Source: Symsagittifera roscoffensis (lineage: Eukaryota; Xenacoelomorpha; Acoela; Convolutidae). From it: a stretch of 64,000 bases of DNA. Both the position numbers and the translations under genes were made by a program. Under the pieces are notes generated by a model that saw only the letters and a program-made list of their open reading frames with translations, had not been told where the DNA came from and made no database searches. Where the stretch lies: assembly GCF_963678635.1 (NCBI RefSeq), contig NC_087065.1:8147209-8211208 (forward strand). Direction: 5' to 3'. Every line of letters starts with the position of its first letter. Positions within the stretch are counted from its first letter, which is position 1. Positions 1 through 12,362 of this stretch are shown one piece after another.

Positions 1-1188
1 TTCTGAAAATCTAACTATTTTTGCTCTCCCTCTGGAAGCACGCAAAACTATAAAATTATATTTGTGTTTTAAATCACCGCTGTTAGATCAACTATTCAGC
101 AGAGCATAAGCCGAAAAAAATGAGTACAAAACAAGTTTTAATACAAAAAAAAGCTACAAACGTAACAAATTTACAAATTACAGTAGCAAAACATAACTCT
201 TTCAATTACAGTAAAAATTTCATAACGAACAGCAAAATTCATAAGAAAGCGTCTAAGCCAACTTGAGACTAGCAGAAATGACATTTCAACATTTTGTGAA
301 AAGAAAAATTTCCTTTTTGAAAAAAAAAACGGTTTTTGATCAGATAGGACCTTTACCACCTCAGGTGTTGTGTTTTTATCAAAACAATAGTGTGCCGGAA
401 AAACTAAAATAACTTGAATTTGATTACAGGCAGACTATCATATGATTTAAATATTTTGTTAAGCAAGAAAATTGCGGAATGCAGCAACTAAGTCGACAAA
501 ACATCAGACCAACGATACGCCAAAAATTTCTTCGAAACGGAAAAATTTGACCTAAGAAAATAGACCTGCCTAGATTCGAACACATGACATTATCCAGCCT
601 AGGCGTAGTTGTTACTTCAATGCCAGGTTTGCGAAAGAAGACAAGAAAATTGATTTAGTTATCGATAGCAAGAGTACTGATATAACTTTTAAAAAGTACT
701 GGCAGTAGTAGCATTAGACCGGTAATTTAGTTCAATTTTTCAAAAATTTTAACCTGATAGCGCATAAACGGAGTGCCCGTGTTGTTAAGCAAGCTGGTAA
801 CCCGAAAAAATCTGCATAGCGATTTAATAACGCTGGCTAATCGCAAGCTTTGAAACTGTGGCAATTTTTTGCATCAGTATTTTTAAGTTTATTTTTCAGT
901 AGCGAAAACAAAATATAGCTAACAGAAAGTTGAACAAATGTAAAAAAATAGAAAGTTTTTTTCGAAGATTTAAAATTTTTTTTATAATATTTTGAAAAAA
1001 AATATATTCATTTATGATTGAAAATTTTGTAATAAAAAATTATTCCAATTTAGCAAAACTGAATTAATTAATAAGTTTTTTTATTCCACTCTGAATACTA
1101 AAAATCAAGACCTATTTTCGATACTAGAAATTGATTAGGATTTTAGCGCCGTTTTTGCTTTCGTAATAAAAGACGCAAATTTTAGCAG
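1..1188. other. AT-rich DNA, no gene recognised
   Basis: This stretch is AT-rich with many A and T runs. Its open frames are short and lack any recognisable domain, and I see no tRNA or other RNA gene. It ends at the left LTR of the small gypsy element. Confidence 0.6.
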
Positions 1189-1519
1189 TGAGATTTGCCG
1201 AGGTTTTAGAATGAAAACTTGGTTGTTGAACAATAAGTAAATTGTTTTAGAATTGAATAATTTGTTACTTGAATCACTTTGTTGCTTGGTTTCAAATATA
1301 TGCTTGGAAGGGGAAGTTTATCCTGAAAGATCATGAGTTTAAGATGAATAAAGATTATCTAGCAAAACAATATAGATATCAGAAAAGGAATGAACACGCT
1401 CTGCGTGGTATTGTAGATAGATTAGCGCAATGACCTCGGTTAGTATAATTAACATCAATCTGCAAGAGGACTGCAAAAGAACAAGTAAATAACGAGGTAC
1501 CGAAGGTCGCCTCACGACA
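1189..1519 (-). repeat. 3' LTR of the small gypsy element
   Basis: 331 bp, TG at the left edge and CA at the right edge. It matches 4103-4433 with scattered substitutions and equal length. The sequence next to it on the internal side (1520 onward) contains a GC-rich CCCGCGGG and is a poor polypurine tract. Confidence 0.9.
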
Positions 1520-1704
1520 TTCCCCGCGGGAGAAAAAATTTTGAGAAACAACCCAAAGTTAGAGAGATAATAAAACTGCACCCAGACGAGCAAATGATTG
1601 ATAGCCCCCCTATCCCACACAAATGCTGTACAGTGAATCAGAAAAAACAAGATAACATGAAGGAGTTTGAATGAGTTTAATAGAGTTTTAAACTGGACAT
1701 ATAG

Positions 1705-2705
1705 TCAATCCTTTCCAGTAGCTTCTTTCGCATGAGCGAGAGGGGGAGACGTCGTCGCTGAAGGTCCAGGTGGAAAATGATCCCGAATGAGGGGTTTTCG
1801 TGGTGAAGACGAAGACGCTAACACCGTTTCAGAGGGCAAATTGGGGTCCTCCTCAACTGATTTGACTGAAGTTACTATCACCGTTTCAGAGGGCAATTTT
1901 GGTCCTCCTCGACGGATTCGACAGAATGCCGCAACGGATCGCCAAAAAACTGAGTAGGCTTCTTACTACGATGTGACGCCCGGACTGACTCGGCATCGTC
2001 AACCACTGGTTGAGCAGGTAGAGAAAGCAAAGGGTAGGAGGAGGGCAGCTCTGATGACGCTGAATGAGAGGGAAGAACCAGACCCTGTGGCGACACTATG
2101 TCTGGTGAAGAGATAATAATTCCAGGACGGGTAGGACCAAGGTGAACGGTCGAAGAAGAAACAGCACAATGTGAAGTCCGCGGTTGAGGCGAAGTTAACG
2201 AACCTTCAAGTTTTGCGGTAGAGGCGGTCGGTAACGAGCAGGTAGCACTTGTTAAAGTGTGGAGCTGCGATGTAGAGCTAGACTGAGGAGCAAACCTGAC
2301 CGGAGGTGAGTCACACTGAAGCATCTGGCGTTTTCCGATAGGAGAAGAATCATGAACCGCTTGAAGACCACCGTTGGATCCAACTGAGCTTTCCTTGGAA
2401 GAGTCAACTGTGAGATCCACCATCGGAGTAGAGAGAGTTGGATTGTTTGGCCGTTGTTCTATTAGCACAGGCTGAGACCGTGTAAGAGGCCTTTTAATTG
2501 CATCCCGAGAGGTAGAATTCGAGGTTTGGAGGCACTCACCTAGAGTGTTTGGAGCAACTGAAACGGTAGACCGATAATTAGGTTTGAGACAGATATAATT
2601 TTTCCGGTAAACTTTCCCATTGTCGGTAACATAGGTGTGATTCGTAACACGAACAATCTTAAATTTTATCAATTTATAAAGAGGCTTTCCCCGATTGACG
2701 ATCAA
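1705..2705 (-). pseudogene. Integrase C-terminal end and serine-rich tail
   Basis: The start of this frame resembles the C-terminal domain of gypsy integrases (VRVTNHTYVTDNGKVYRKNY, a short beta-rich module before KPN). A long Ser/Thr/Pro-rich tail without recognisable domains follows. The frame ends at 1878, but a one-base shift near 1893 continues it to 1705 through a duplicated SVEED-N-PSETV segment (two near-copies at DNA level). Together with the stop at 3219 this shows decay. Confidence 0.55.
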
Positions 2706-3218
2706 TAATTTTCCTAAAGACTTTAACTCGACTAGGATCAGACATTAGAAGGTTTTCTAATTTACTTGTTTTTGAGAGGCGACGGGGTTGCACAGCTGGT
2801 GCACGCCTGGGGCTTACTTGTGCCCCCGGAGGTGTTACTATTGCCGGGAAGCGGAGAGTGTTGTGATTGAGTCCTGACATGAGGGAATGAGCGAGGTCCG
2901 AATGCCGGGTTGCTAGCTCCTTGAGGACCTTTTTCCCCCATCTGGTGAAAGGTTTCGTTTGAATTGCGACCATTCATTCGCCGCCCGAGCCAGTTCCGCC
3001 AACGCCTTGTAGGGTTCACTATCTGCCACATTTCCGTCCCGCGAGAACAAGGGTTTGAAGCGGGGAGGAACTGTTGGACTAGTGCTACCGCGCGGAACAA
3101 CTTTTGCCCTGTCTCTGCTGTAATCTTGGCTGGCAATCTGGTCTGGCGTAAGGAGGTTGCGCTCCAGTCCTTGGGCTGAAGTATCAGATTTGACAACATT
3201 ATTACGCGCCTGAGACCA

Positions 3219-4062
3219 TTAAGTATTAGGTTTACGACCAAAATGCAATTCAAAAGGTGATTTCTTAAGCACCGAATGATTACTCTTGCGAATGTTCTCA
3301 AGTATTTGTTGAATCGTTTTCTTAAAGTTTTTGAAATTAGGATCAAGTTTTGCAACACCCAGTTTTCTCTTGATTGTCTGAATCGTTCGTTCAACCAAAC
3401 CACTGCCTCTATGATCTCCGACCGGCGAGAGGACATGTTTAATACCTCTGCTAGAGCAAAACTCTTGCACCAAGTTATTTTTAAAACCTGAACCATGATC
3501 CATTCTGATAGACTGAGGTAGACCATGGATACGAACGTAAGATTCAAGGAAATTAGTAACCTTCTTAGCCCCAGTAGTTTTAGAAATAAGAGCTGAAGGA
3601 AACTTAGAGAACCGATCGATTGCTACCAAAAGAAAGATCTTAGACCCTTTATCATCAAGTATAGGACCAGCAAAATCTAGTTGTAATTCCTGATTAGGTT
3701 CAGACAGAACAGGCAAAGGTTGCGCAGTGTTAAAAGTTGACGCGGGTTTAAGATTCTTACCAAACAAGGTGCATTCACGGCATTTCTCGCACGTATCGAT
3801 GATCTGACGGTTCATATATGGCCACCAGAGATATTCAGAGGCCGCCATCATAGCCTCTTGTCCCGGGTGAGATTGGTGCAGACGAGTCAGCACGGCTTGT
3901 CGAAGAGGTTCGGGTATGGCCAATTTGTTATCAATAACTACACAGTTATTAACCACAGCTGCTTTAGGCCAGAATTGGGCCATATACGAATCAAGCTTGT
4001 TGAAAGATGTGATGTCCTTGTTTATGATAGCTCGAATTCTACCCCTGATTGGAAATTAGACG
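3219..4062 (-). pseudogene. Ty3/gypsy integrase, core region
   Basis: The longest open piece with an ATG is 3983-3219, and the frame stays open upstream to about 4062. It shows the H2C2 zinc-binding pattern (H-x3-H then C-x2-C, TCEKCREC) followed by a retroviral-type integrase core: D in LQLDFAG, D in RMDHGSG, and E in GLVERT with 35 residues between the last two. Integrase would insert the element's cDNA into chromosomes. The frame hits TAA at 3219-3221, just after LHFGRKPNT, where family members continue. The downstream frame then stays open for over 100 codons, so this is a single nonsense mutation. No RT or RNase H precedes it. Confidence 0.85.
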
Positions 4063-4071
4063 TGATTTGCA

Positions 4072-4102
4072 CGCGCAGGTTCGAATCCTGCTGGCTGCGC
4101 CA
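4072..4102 (-). other. Extended tRNA-Ser-type primer-binding site
   Basis: Read on the + strand this is the 3' part of a tRNA: T-arm stem GCAGG (4075-4079), loop TTCGAAT (4080-4086), stem CCTGC (4087-4091), acceptor strand TGGCTGC (4092-4098), discriminator G and CCA (4100-4102). CCA touches the LTR end, so on the minus strand this is the primer-binding site. The acceptor and T-arm resemble animal tRNA-Ser. A usual site copies about 18 nt, whereas this one covers the whole T-arm and the base of the variable arm. Confidence 0.85.
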
Positions 4103-4433
4103 TGAGATTTGCCGAGGTTTTAGAATGAAAACTTGGTTGTTGAACAATAAGTAAATTGTTTTAGAATTGAATAATTTGTTACTTGAATCACTTTGTTGTT
4201 TGGTTTCAAATATATTCTTGGAATAGGACGTTTATCCTGAATGATCATGAGTTTAAGTTGAATAAAGATTATCTAGCAAAACAATATAGATATCAGAAAA
4301 GGAATGAACACGCTCTGCGTGGTATTGTGTATAGATTAGCGCAATGACCTCGGTTAGTATAATTAACATCAATCCGCAGTAGGACTGCAAAAGAACAAGT
4401 AAATAACGAGGTACCGAAGGTCGCCTCACGACA
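4103..4433 (-). repeat. 5' LTR of the small gypsy element
   Basis: 331-bp partner of 1189-1519. In element sense it ends in CA at 4103 and is followed without a gap by the primer-binding site. Confidence 0.9.
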
Positions 4434-7400
4434 GGCAGAAAAAATTAAAACAAACGAAGTGCATTCATAAAAGAAGTAATATGTTTGAAAGCACTTCTGT
4501 GGTTATATGTTCATTTTAAGACTCTTTGCTGGGAAAAATCGAGAAACCTCCAGGAGAAAATTGCTTCGTTTTTTCCACTCAAATAAACTAACTGGAGCTC
4601 TTTGTACACAACAAAACGCAGTACGAGGCTTGGAATAATTCAACTATAGAAAAATTCGCCAACGGCGACATTTACACTATCGTGGAATTTTTTCGCAAAT
4701 CTTTCACCTCGATCTGTGTACTTTTCCCGCTCGGTCACTACGACTGTATAAACAATATCATTAAATAGCGTTCTTAAGTAGCAATGGACCTCATAAGCAG
4801 CAGTTAATTTGTTTTAATTAAGCCAAGGTAGCTCAGGCAGTTTAAATGCAGCGAATAACTTTGCAAAAAATTGTGCTAAAACAAGCAACTTCAGAGGGAA
4901 AAAGAAAACTGCCTGCACCCAATGATTTCAATCCATTTTTTAAATTAACCTATTTAAAATATACTTAGAATTTTTGAGTGCTTTCAAAAACCTGCTTTCA
5001 GTAATTATTTCGGGCTGTTATCACGATTTTTGTGCAACTTCTATTTTTATCCAAATTGAGTATATCCATTTCGATGTTAATTTGCTTTACAAAATTGCAC
5101 TTAAAAGTTAATTTTGCGACAAGCAATTGAAAAATTTCGATTTAATCTATTTTTAATCACCAGAGGAACCCAATGATTGCAAAATCTTTAAGAAATCTCT
5201 GAATCCAGTAGTTTACGACGAAAAACTTTTCCTTATTGTTTGTTGTTACACTGAAGGCGAAATTTCTTGAGAACAAATAGTTGCGCAACCTTTGGAGCAA
5301 AACGAAACTAAAAATAGCTTGAAAATTGCTCGAAGCTACAAACTTTTCCCTTTCTTACAACCTCAAAACTCGATTTATTTTGTTTCTTGTCAGACCATAT
5401 CAAAATCAATCGAAAACTGTTCAGTGAATATTTTAGACAATTAAATTGGTTCAAAACTTCCCACAGGAACCGAACTATTAAAATAATTTGAAATCCAATA
5501 CCGTTACCAAAGTGTACTTGGTTAATCGATTTAAATCACTCTAAAACCATAATCTTCAGTTCGGTGAGCCAAATTACTTTTGTCTAGATGACTTCTCTTC
5601 AATTATTCTGTGTGAATTTGGAGTAGTCTGACCTTTACATTTTCAAAGCTTTGTTCAAATTCGAATGGCCGTACAAAAATTACCCGTGTCGAGAAAAACC
5701 GGTTTGGAAATATCGTTTTTTTTTGCCTAATTTCGAGCAAGTAGGTCTTATGAGACTTACTTGCTCGCTTTACTCGAACGAAACTAGACTGAAACGTATC
5801 ATTAAAGCAGAAAAAAACTTAGTTCGCATCTTTGAAAACTAGTTCTGAAAACTTCTCTTAGAGCTTTCTTCACTATTTAAAGTATTTAAACAACTTTTCA
5901 TCAATCCTTGCAGAAAAAAACGCCACTTTTTTTCAAAAGAACATTTTTTGTAGTTTTTCATAAGTGTGTGCGTGTGGTCGGATTATGATCAACTTTTGAT
6001 CTCTCTATTTTATTAATTTTTTTATTTTTCATTTAAAAACGCATTCAACATGTTGGCTCAATAAAAATGCAGACTGAGACGATTTTTTTCCGGATACGAT
6101 TATGCTAGCAACTGATAGTGGTTTCAATATGATACCCGATTCCATCACCGATGAGTTTTTGTTGATACCTTAAATGGCGTGGAAAACATCGACCCTAGTC
6201 CACTGCCAATCTTACTCATTTCTGGACTATAGCAAAAACGACTTCTACAAAAATGAAACCGATTTTTTTTTAAATTTTCCCAAGTGCAAGAGCATTGCAA
6301 ACAGAATCACTAATCAAATTAACAGATCTTCACTTTGATTTAATTAAAAGGAAACTTCATCGACGAGACATTTGTTTGATAAAGAGTCGATGACAATTTC
6401 AATTATGGTTTCGGGCGTAATTGGCATCTCATATTTTGGCTTCTCTGACATTAAAACTATAGCTTCGGTCCAAGCTATCGTTAAGTTCATAACTATAATA
6501 AATAGCAGCTGTTTGCCCCATTAATTGATTAATTTACTGGTCAACAATTTCGGGTTTATAAGGGAAAAAAGTCAGTTTAAATGTTTGAATCCTCAGACTA
6601 ATCGGACATGCATTAGTTCGAAAAAAAGACATGTCACCACATGAATTTCAAATGGAATTCAAGCTTAGCAGGGATTTTTTTGAGCTTCTGATTTCAACAG
6701 TTGGAGCTCTTTAACTATCGCCCCAAGGTTATCTAGTAACGAATTGCCACTCCTTTAAAGAAATAATTCAATGGTTAAGTTAATTAAAATTTGAACCTAG
6801 TAACGAATCCCCCCCCCTTTGCGAAAAGGTGAGGGAAATAGTTTTGACCTCTAACTAATTCTAATACGTTTGCAACATTTATCATACCATCACAGAAAAC
6901 AATCTGTTCATAACTTAGAGCACATGTAAGCATGAAAACTGAAGTTAGTACGGCATCGTCGTAGTCATAGTTCTGTATACTACACAACGCATAGTTGTTA
7001 TTAACGATAGTAGTTATAGTATCACTATGAGTTAAATTACACTTAATTGACTCAAGTAAGACGATGAACTTAGACGATGAACAAGTAAGACTGTAATTTT
7101 TCTGCTCTCGAATTGATCAAATTTAACTTAAGTCTATCTGTTTATAGATGGCACTTGGTCATAATGCGTATGTATGTTGGTATAACTCACAGTCTGTGCG
7201 TCTGTTTATGAGTTACATGGTAGTACTTATCGGAAATATGATAGATTGTGAGAACAAGATATAAAATACAATAGATGAGATGTTCCTATTCAAAATTACT
7301 TTTGAAATTTGAATCAAATTACGCAACTTTGTGAAATTATTTGACAAAAGAGGCAGATTTATATTTTAAAATGCTATTGTAATGAACTAAATTTATAAAA

Positions 7401-10400
7401 AGCATATCCTTAATTTGAGTAAAACTCAATGAAAAGAAACAAACTGGAGAGTATTTGAGCTGCAAATACTTGATCAAAACTCCAAGGACCAAAGCGGAAG
7501 TAAAAATATATTTTTAACGCATTATGTACGAATAGTAGCGTATTTAGATAGATTGGATGGTGGTTTGAAACTATTTTTACGAAAGTTTCGGCCGATCGAC
7601 AAAATTTTGTCTTATGGCGCATATATATGCTTCTTCAATTTGCCGGTGTATATATATAAAACGTAGTTAACTTTTAGGATGCGCTCGTAAAAACGAAACT
7701 TTCAGGTCAAAACATTCAGTAAGTGCCCAAAAAGGCACTATTGACTTGTTCCTTCTTAAATTTGGCGGATGAGCAGAAGATTCAAGCAAAGAGGGTCTTT
7801 ATAGTCTTTTAAGAACAATCATTTTGGTCTACCTATTCGAAAAATCATTTTGATCCACCTAATTTTTGATAATTTGCTCCTCGCTGTCGCCCCTGAGAAA
7901 AATCTAGACCATACACACGCATGGGCAAAATAATTAACTTAAGCATGAAGATGGCTTTCTTTACATAAAAAAATCAATAAAACACCTACATTTTTTATAA
8001 TATGCTCCTTCCCTTATTCTTAATCTTAAACTTTTTTTTACAAGCATCCTTGTTTTCATTTTTTAAAAATGAACACAGAAGTGCATCGGTAGTACAGATG
8101 CATGGAACTATTTTTAATCTCCTACTGGCTCAAGCACTTAATAATAAAACCACATTAAATTACATCCTTTTCTCAAAATTCATCTCATTTAGTGAAAACA
8201 GCGTTTTTTGTGTCATTGGCGGCGTCAATTTAATATTTACGCGCATGTTCTATTGTGCGTCATGACTTACGGAATAGCTTATTGCTCATTATAGCATTAA
8301 AAGACTAGTTCCTTTCCTTTCCTGCGCATGCTTCAGTGAATTTTATTATGTTCCAATGAGCTAGACAAGTCTTAAAAAATAACAACCAATTGTGATGTCA
8401 AAGCGAAATTCGCAGAATTTGTCAACTCCACACTCTATTGTACCGAAATTAACAAAAGAATGAAGGTTCAAATGACACTAGCAAAGGATAAATTTAAGGG
8501 TTCTTCCATCCATGCTATGATCAACAGCTTTCAATTGGTCGCTTTTTATTAAAATTTCGAACTACGCTTCCAGCATTACAAGAATTTTCTGTATCACAAA
8601 AACTCGTTTTCTTATTAGATGAAATTTCATCCAAAAAAAACCTCTTTTTGGTGTTCTTCCAGGATGGAAATTTTTTGACTGAATTTTGTTTTACAAAATG
8701 AAGAAAATATTCCCTTCTTAAAATCTTCAATTTTTAAATTTAAAATCTCGTAATTTATTTAATATTATACAAACTACCATCATCCCCTCAGCTGATTAAG
8801 TTAGTTGGGATAAAAACTTAATTAGAGTTTAGACCTTTAGTCATTCACAAACCATTTTAATTTAAATTGAAGCTAAAACCTCCCCCACCCGCGCCAATAT
8901 CACATTAGCAATATTTTTTCAGTGTTAGCGAGTGTTTGGAATATAATATCAGCAAGCCAATTTCCAGAAATTGATCCGTTCATCTTTCCTTTGATATATT
9001 TTACTTGATAACTTGCTTAGGTAGATTTTACTCTTTTGGCACGTTTTTGCCTTCCTTCAATGTACCGCGTTGTTATTTTCAAGGCTGAAAACAATTTGAT
9101 AAAATTTGTTCTTTGTTCTGTAATAGTTCGTTTGAAAATTAAAAAACTCAATTTGACATTTTAAATGCGGAATTGCCCCGAGCATGTTTTTATTTTAGCA
9201 AAATGAAAAAAAGATAAAGGGTAGTTTTCACTTTCCACGCCTTTCATACCAAAAAACGTGGGCTTGTAAATATTTTTACGTAGGCTTCTCTTTTCAATTT
9301 TCCAACTCCATTAGCCAAAGATGGTAACATTTAAGCATGATTTTATTTTACTCAATAAAAAACTAAGCACAAGACAACAAATGAATCTTCATTCTTGTTA
9401 AAAAGAATTGTGTCTTTTTGTGTGAAGCTCTTTTCAATTGAACGCTTATTTAGTATTAACTCATTCTACTGTACATTTTGTGACTCCATATCAACACTGA
9501 TATTTTTCTTCATGTAACGAGTAAAAAAAGCAGCATCAGTTAAGAATCGTATTTGCTCCAAAGCGACAGTAGTAGAAAATAAGAAATGAATTATTAATCC
9601 ATCCATCTTTCCTTACTTAGCCTTTCCAATCTATTTCCTTCCCTCTTTTCACGTGCCTCGCAGCTTCCTGCGTCACAGGAACCAAGTGCCCCCAAAAATG
9701 TCCGTTTTAGACCTAAATTGGTCTCAGATTTCAAAACCATTTTGGCCGCTAATTTACCACAAATTACAACGCGCCAGGAAATATTAAAGCATTACTGAAG
9801 AACATCAAGTAAAATGATCAAAGGCAAGGATGGCATGTGAACAAAAGAGAGTTGATTACCATTTCGAGATCACTATCATGGAGGGAGGGCATTTTCTAGT
9901 CTTGAAGACTCGTTTGCGTCACTAGTTCATCCTGAGACGATAGTCAATTGGCGTCCAATTAACATTCGTCGACGCATGTTTAAAAATAGAAGTGGATGGA
10001 GTATTACTCCTGAACTGAAATCTTAGCTACAAGAGTTCATTTCCTTGACATTGATTGCTTTTCATTTTTGACCAGCCCACAAAAACCTGGTGAATAGATG
10101 GCGATGCAATTACAGAAATTGCACCAAAGTGACAGTGATATTTTTCAGCATCAACCTATTCGACAGCAAAGCATCAGGTCAATTATACAACCCCCCTCCC
10201 CCTACCACTTAAAAACGAAAAAAAAGAGCAAACGCTAACGGTCAAGCAGGGGGCGGATCTAAGATTTTATCGAGAGAAGGCGGTATCTCAAAAAATTCTA
10301 AATTCTAAGTTTTTTCAGGTCCATCAAAATGATTTACCGAGCACTCTTAAAATATTTATAATGACCAAACTTGGACACAATTTTTGGCGCCACAGAAATA

Positions 10401-10548
10401 TTTCTGAAAAATGGGCTCAAATTGCCGTATTTGCTCAGTTTTAGGAGGGTGTTTTTACTAACAAATCGCGGTTTTTTAGAGCCACCCGCTCCCCTCAAAA
10501 TCTTACGATTGATATACCAAAAACGAGTGTCGGAAAATAGGGCAATTC
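4434..10548. other. AT-rich intergenic DNA, nothing recognised
   Basis: About 6 kb without a recognisable protein domain, RNA gene or repeat array. It contains homopolymer runs (for example a C-run near 6810) and short AT microsatellites. CTTGAG/CTCAAG is present here only at background frequency, which makes this stretch a useful control for the motif described in the giant element. Confidence 0.5.
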
Positions 10549-10560
10549 AGGGGGTCAAAT

Positions 10561-10690
10561 ACGGTGTCAGGACAAAAGATACCATACCAAAAGCTCCCAT
10601 GACAAAAGATACCATACCAAAAGATCCCTTGTATAAAAATCGCCCATACCATAAAATCCCATGCCAATTAAAAAGATCCCATGAATTATG
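10561..10690. repeat. Left inverted short-repeat cluster of the MULE
   Basis: Contains several copies of ACAAAAGATACCATACC and the variants AAAGATCCC and AAAATCCCATGCC, spaced about 15-35 bp apart. Their complements recur at 12969-13090. It is probably a transposase-binding terminal or subterminal repeat region. Confidence 0.55.
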
Positions 10691-10940
10691 AACAAAAATC
10701 ATGATCAAAGTGTAAGCAGAAATAAATCTAGAGTAATGATACCTCAATTAGGTTCGCGCTATTGAAAAACAATGCAAATTTAAGATAACTAAATTTAAAC
10801 TGGACTCATTTTTGGGATTAACATAGTGCCAACATGTGTTTAATTTAGTGTTAATATGGCATTGAATTAGAACAACTTAATTGAAAATGTATACACTCTG
10901 CATTCATTATCTCCCTCTTTAACTCATTGATAAGTCAAAA

Positions 10941-12362
10941 ATGAATTCTTTTACTTGGGGAACCTCACAAAAAGGCCAAACTTTGATTATTCTTGATGGC
11001 CATGAATTTCAAAAGAAACGCGATACGAAGACAACGACACACTGGCGCTGCAGCAAATGGAGATCGTATAAATGCCCGAAAACTTTAATCACTTCTGGGA
11101 GCGATATAATCTCACAGAGCAACGAGCATAGTCATGAGCTCAACGCAGGACGCTCAGAAGCTCGGCAACTAGTTCAACAAATGAAGGAGACAGTTAGGAA
11201 TCAATTAAATCCAGTAAACAGTCAGATAATCGCAGCTAGTTTGCAATTGGTGCAGGACGAAAAAGCAACCCAACTGTCTTTGCCCTCCCGGTCGGCGCTA
11301 ACGCGAACTTTAAACAGAAGTAAACAAACGACATCCCTGCCCACTATTGCCACAGATGACCGTCATTTCGAAATACCCGATCGTTTTAAGCAATTTTGTC
11401 TTTTTGATAGCGGAAAACAAGATACGGAGCGCATATTAATTTTTGGCGACCTTGAGAACCTCAATGCACTTAAATTGTACAACAAAACCTGGCTTGTAGA
11501 CGGTACTTTCAAAATTTGCCCCAGTCAGTTTTACCAGCTGTACACTGTACACATCCAGATTGGCGGGTTTTATCCACCTTGCGTTTACGCTCTGCTTAGC
11601 AATAAGCGCTTATCAACCTATAACAAATTCCTAACCGCACTCAAATCGCTTATCGGTGACGTAACCCCGGAAAGAATTTTGATCGACTTTGAAATTGCGG
11701 CTCTGAGTGCTTTTACCTCTCATTACGAAACTGACATTAAGGGATGCTATTTTCACCTCTGTCAGAGTTTTATGCGAAAAATATCCGAATTGGGCCTGAA
11801 AAAGACGTACGAATCAAACAGCGAGCTAGTTTTGGCGCTGAATATGATTCCTGCGCTTAGTTTTGTTCCGGAGTCAAAAGTGGAAATCGGGTTCGACCTA
11901 GTCATTGAGGAAATATGCAGTGTGGCAACCAGTGTGGCAACCAAACTGGATATTTCACAAAACGATCTCGAAAAATTAGACGAGCTCACTGCTTATTTCC
12001 AAAAAACTTACATTAGAGGGGATTTGATTGGCCGAAAAACACTTTTTCCTATTTCTCTTTGGAACCATTATCAAAATGCTGTGTGTGGTCTAGCCCGAAC
12101 CACAAATGCAGTTGAAGGGTGGCATCTAGGTGTAACCGCTTTGTTTCAAGGCAGCCATCCTTCAATACATACGTTTCTCGAAAAAATTCAACTGGATTCC
12201 TACAATCAAAAGTTCAACATTTTGAAGGCATCCAGCGGCACTATCAACTTATCCCGGAAGAAGTACCGTGATCTGAATGAAAAAGTTCAACAGATAACAA
12301 GTTCATACACAGACTCTAACTTATTGTCTTATATCCGTTCACTTGCCCATTTAACCTATTAA
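10941..12362 (+). CDS. FLYWCH zinc-finger MULE transposase (473 aa)
   Basis: An intact single-exon transposase. Residues about 15-68 form a FLYWCH-type zinc finger (C37, C45, H63, H65, with the WRC and YKCP context), a DNA-binding module common on animal MULEs. The catalytic MULE domain follows with all three acidic residues: D187 in WLVDGTF, D249 in LIDFE and E392 in TNAVEGWH. The signature CYFHLCQ (a C-x2-H-like block) sits between the last two. The length and motif order are those of a functional enzyme, with no frameshift or internal stop. It would excise and reinsert the element bounded by the flanking inverted clusters. The ATG at 10941 gives a normal FLYWCH start and there is no better upstream ATG in frame. 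Whether it is still active or domesticated cannot be told from one copy. Confidence 0.9.
   Translation: MNSFTWGTSQKGQTLIILDGHEFQKKRDTKTTTHWRCSKWRSYKCPKTLITSGSDIISQSNEHSHELNAGRSEARQLVQQMKETVRNQLNPVNSQIIAASLQLVQDEKATQLSLPSRSALTRTLNRSKQTTSLPTIATDDRHFEIPDRFKQFCLFDSGKQDTERILIFGDLENLNALKLYNKTWLVDGTFKICPSQFYQLYTVHIQIGGFYPPCVYALLSNKRLSTYNKFLTALKSLIGDVTPERILIDFEIAALSAFTSHYETDIKGCYFHLCQSFMRKISELGLKKTYESNSELVLALNMIPALSFVPESKVEIGFDLVIEEICSVATSVATKLDISQNDLEKLDELTAYFQKTYIRGDLIGRKTLFPISLWNHYQNAVCGLARTTNAVEGWHLGVTALFQGSHPSIHTFLEKIQLDSYNQKFNILKASSGTINLSRKKYRDLNEKVQQITSSYTDSNLLSYIRSLAHLTY

Larger units (their letters stand above)
1189..4433 (-). mobile_element. Internally deleted Ty3/gypsy LTR retrotransposon
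   Basis: Two 331-bp direct repeats (1189-1519 and 4103-4433) begin TG and end CA and bracket about 2.6 kb. A tRNA-complementary primer-binding site abuts the right-hand LTR, so the element reads on the minus strand. Flanks are AGCAG (1184-1188) and GGCAG (4434-4438), consistent with a 5-bp target-site duplication carrying one mutation. Inside I find only integrase and a serine-rich tail. Gag, protease, reverse transcriptase and RNase H are absent, and integrase-frame coding begins almost directly after the primer-binding site. The LTRs differ at several positions and integrase carries an in-frame stop, so this is an old, non-autonomous copy. It is unrelated in sequence to the giant element further right. 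Confidence 0.9.

Noticed and set aside
4072-4102. A tRNA gene
   Set aside because: Only the 3' third is present and CCA is encoded next to an LTR end, which fits a primer-binding site and not a nuclear tRNA gene.
8002-8265. An 87-codon + strand frame with hydrophobic start
   Set aside because: AT-rich, Phe/Leu/Asn-rich composition typical of random AT-rich sequence; no homology signal or supporting context.
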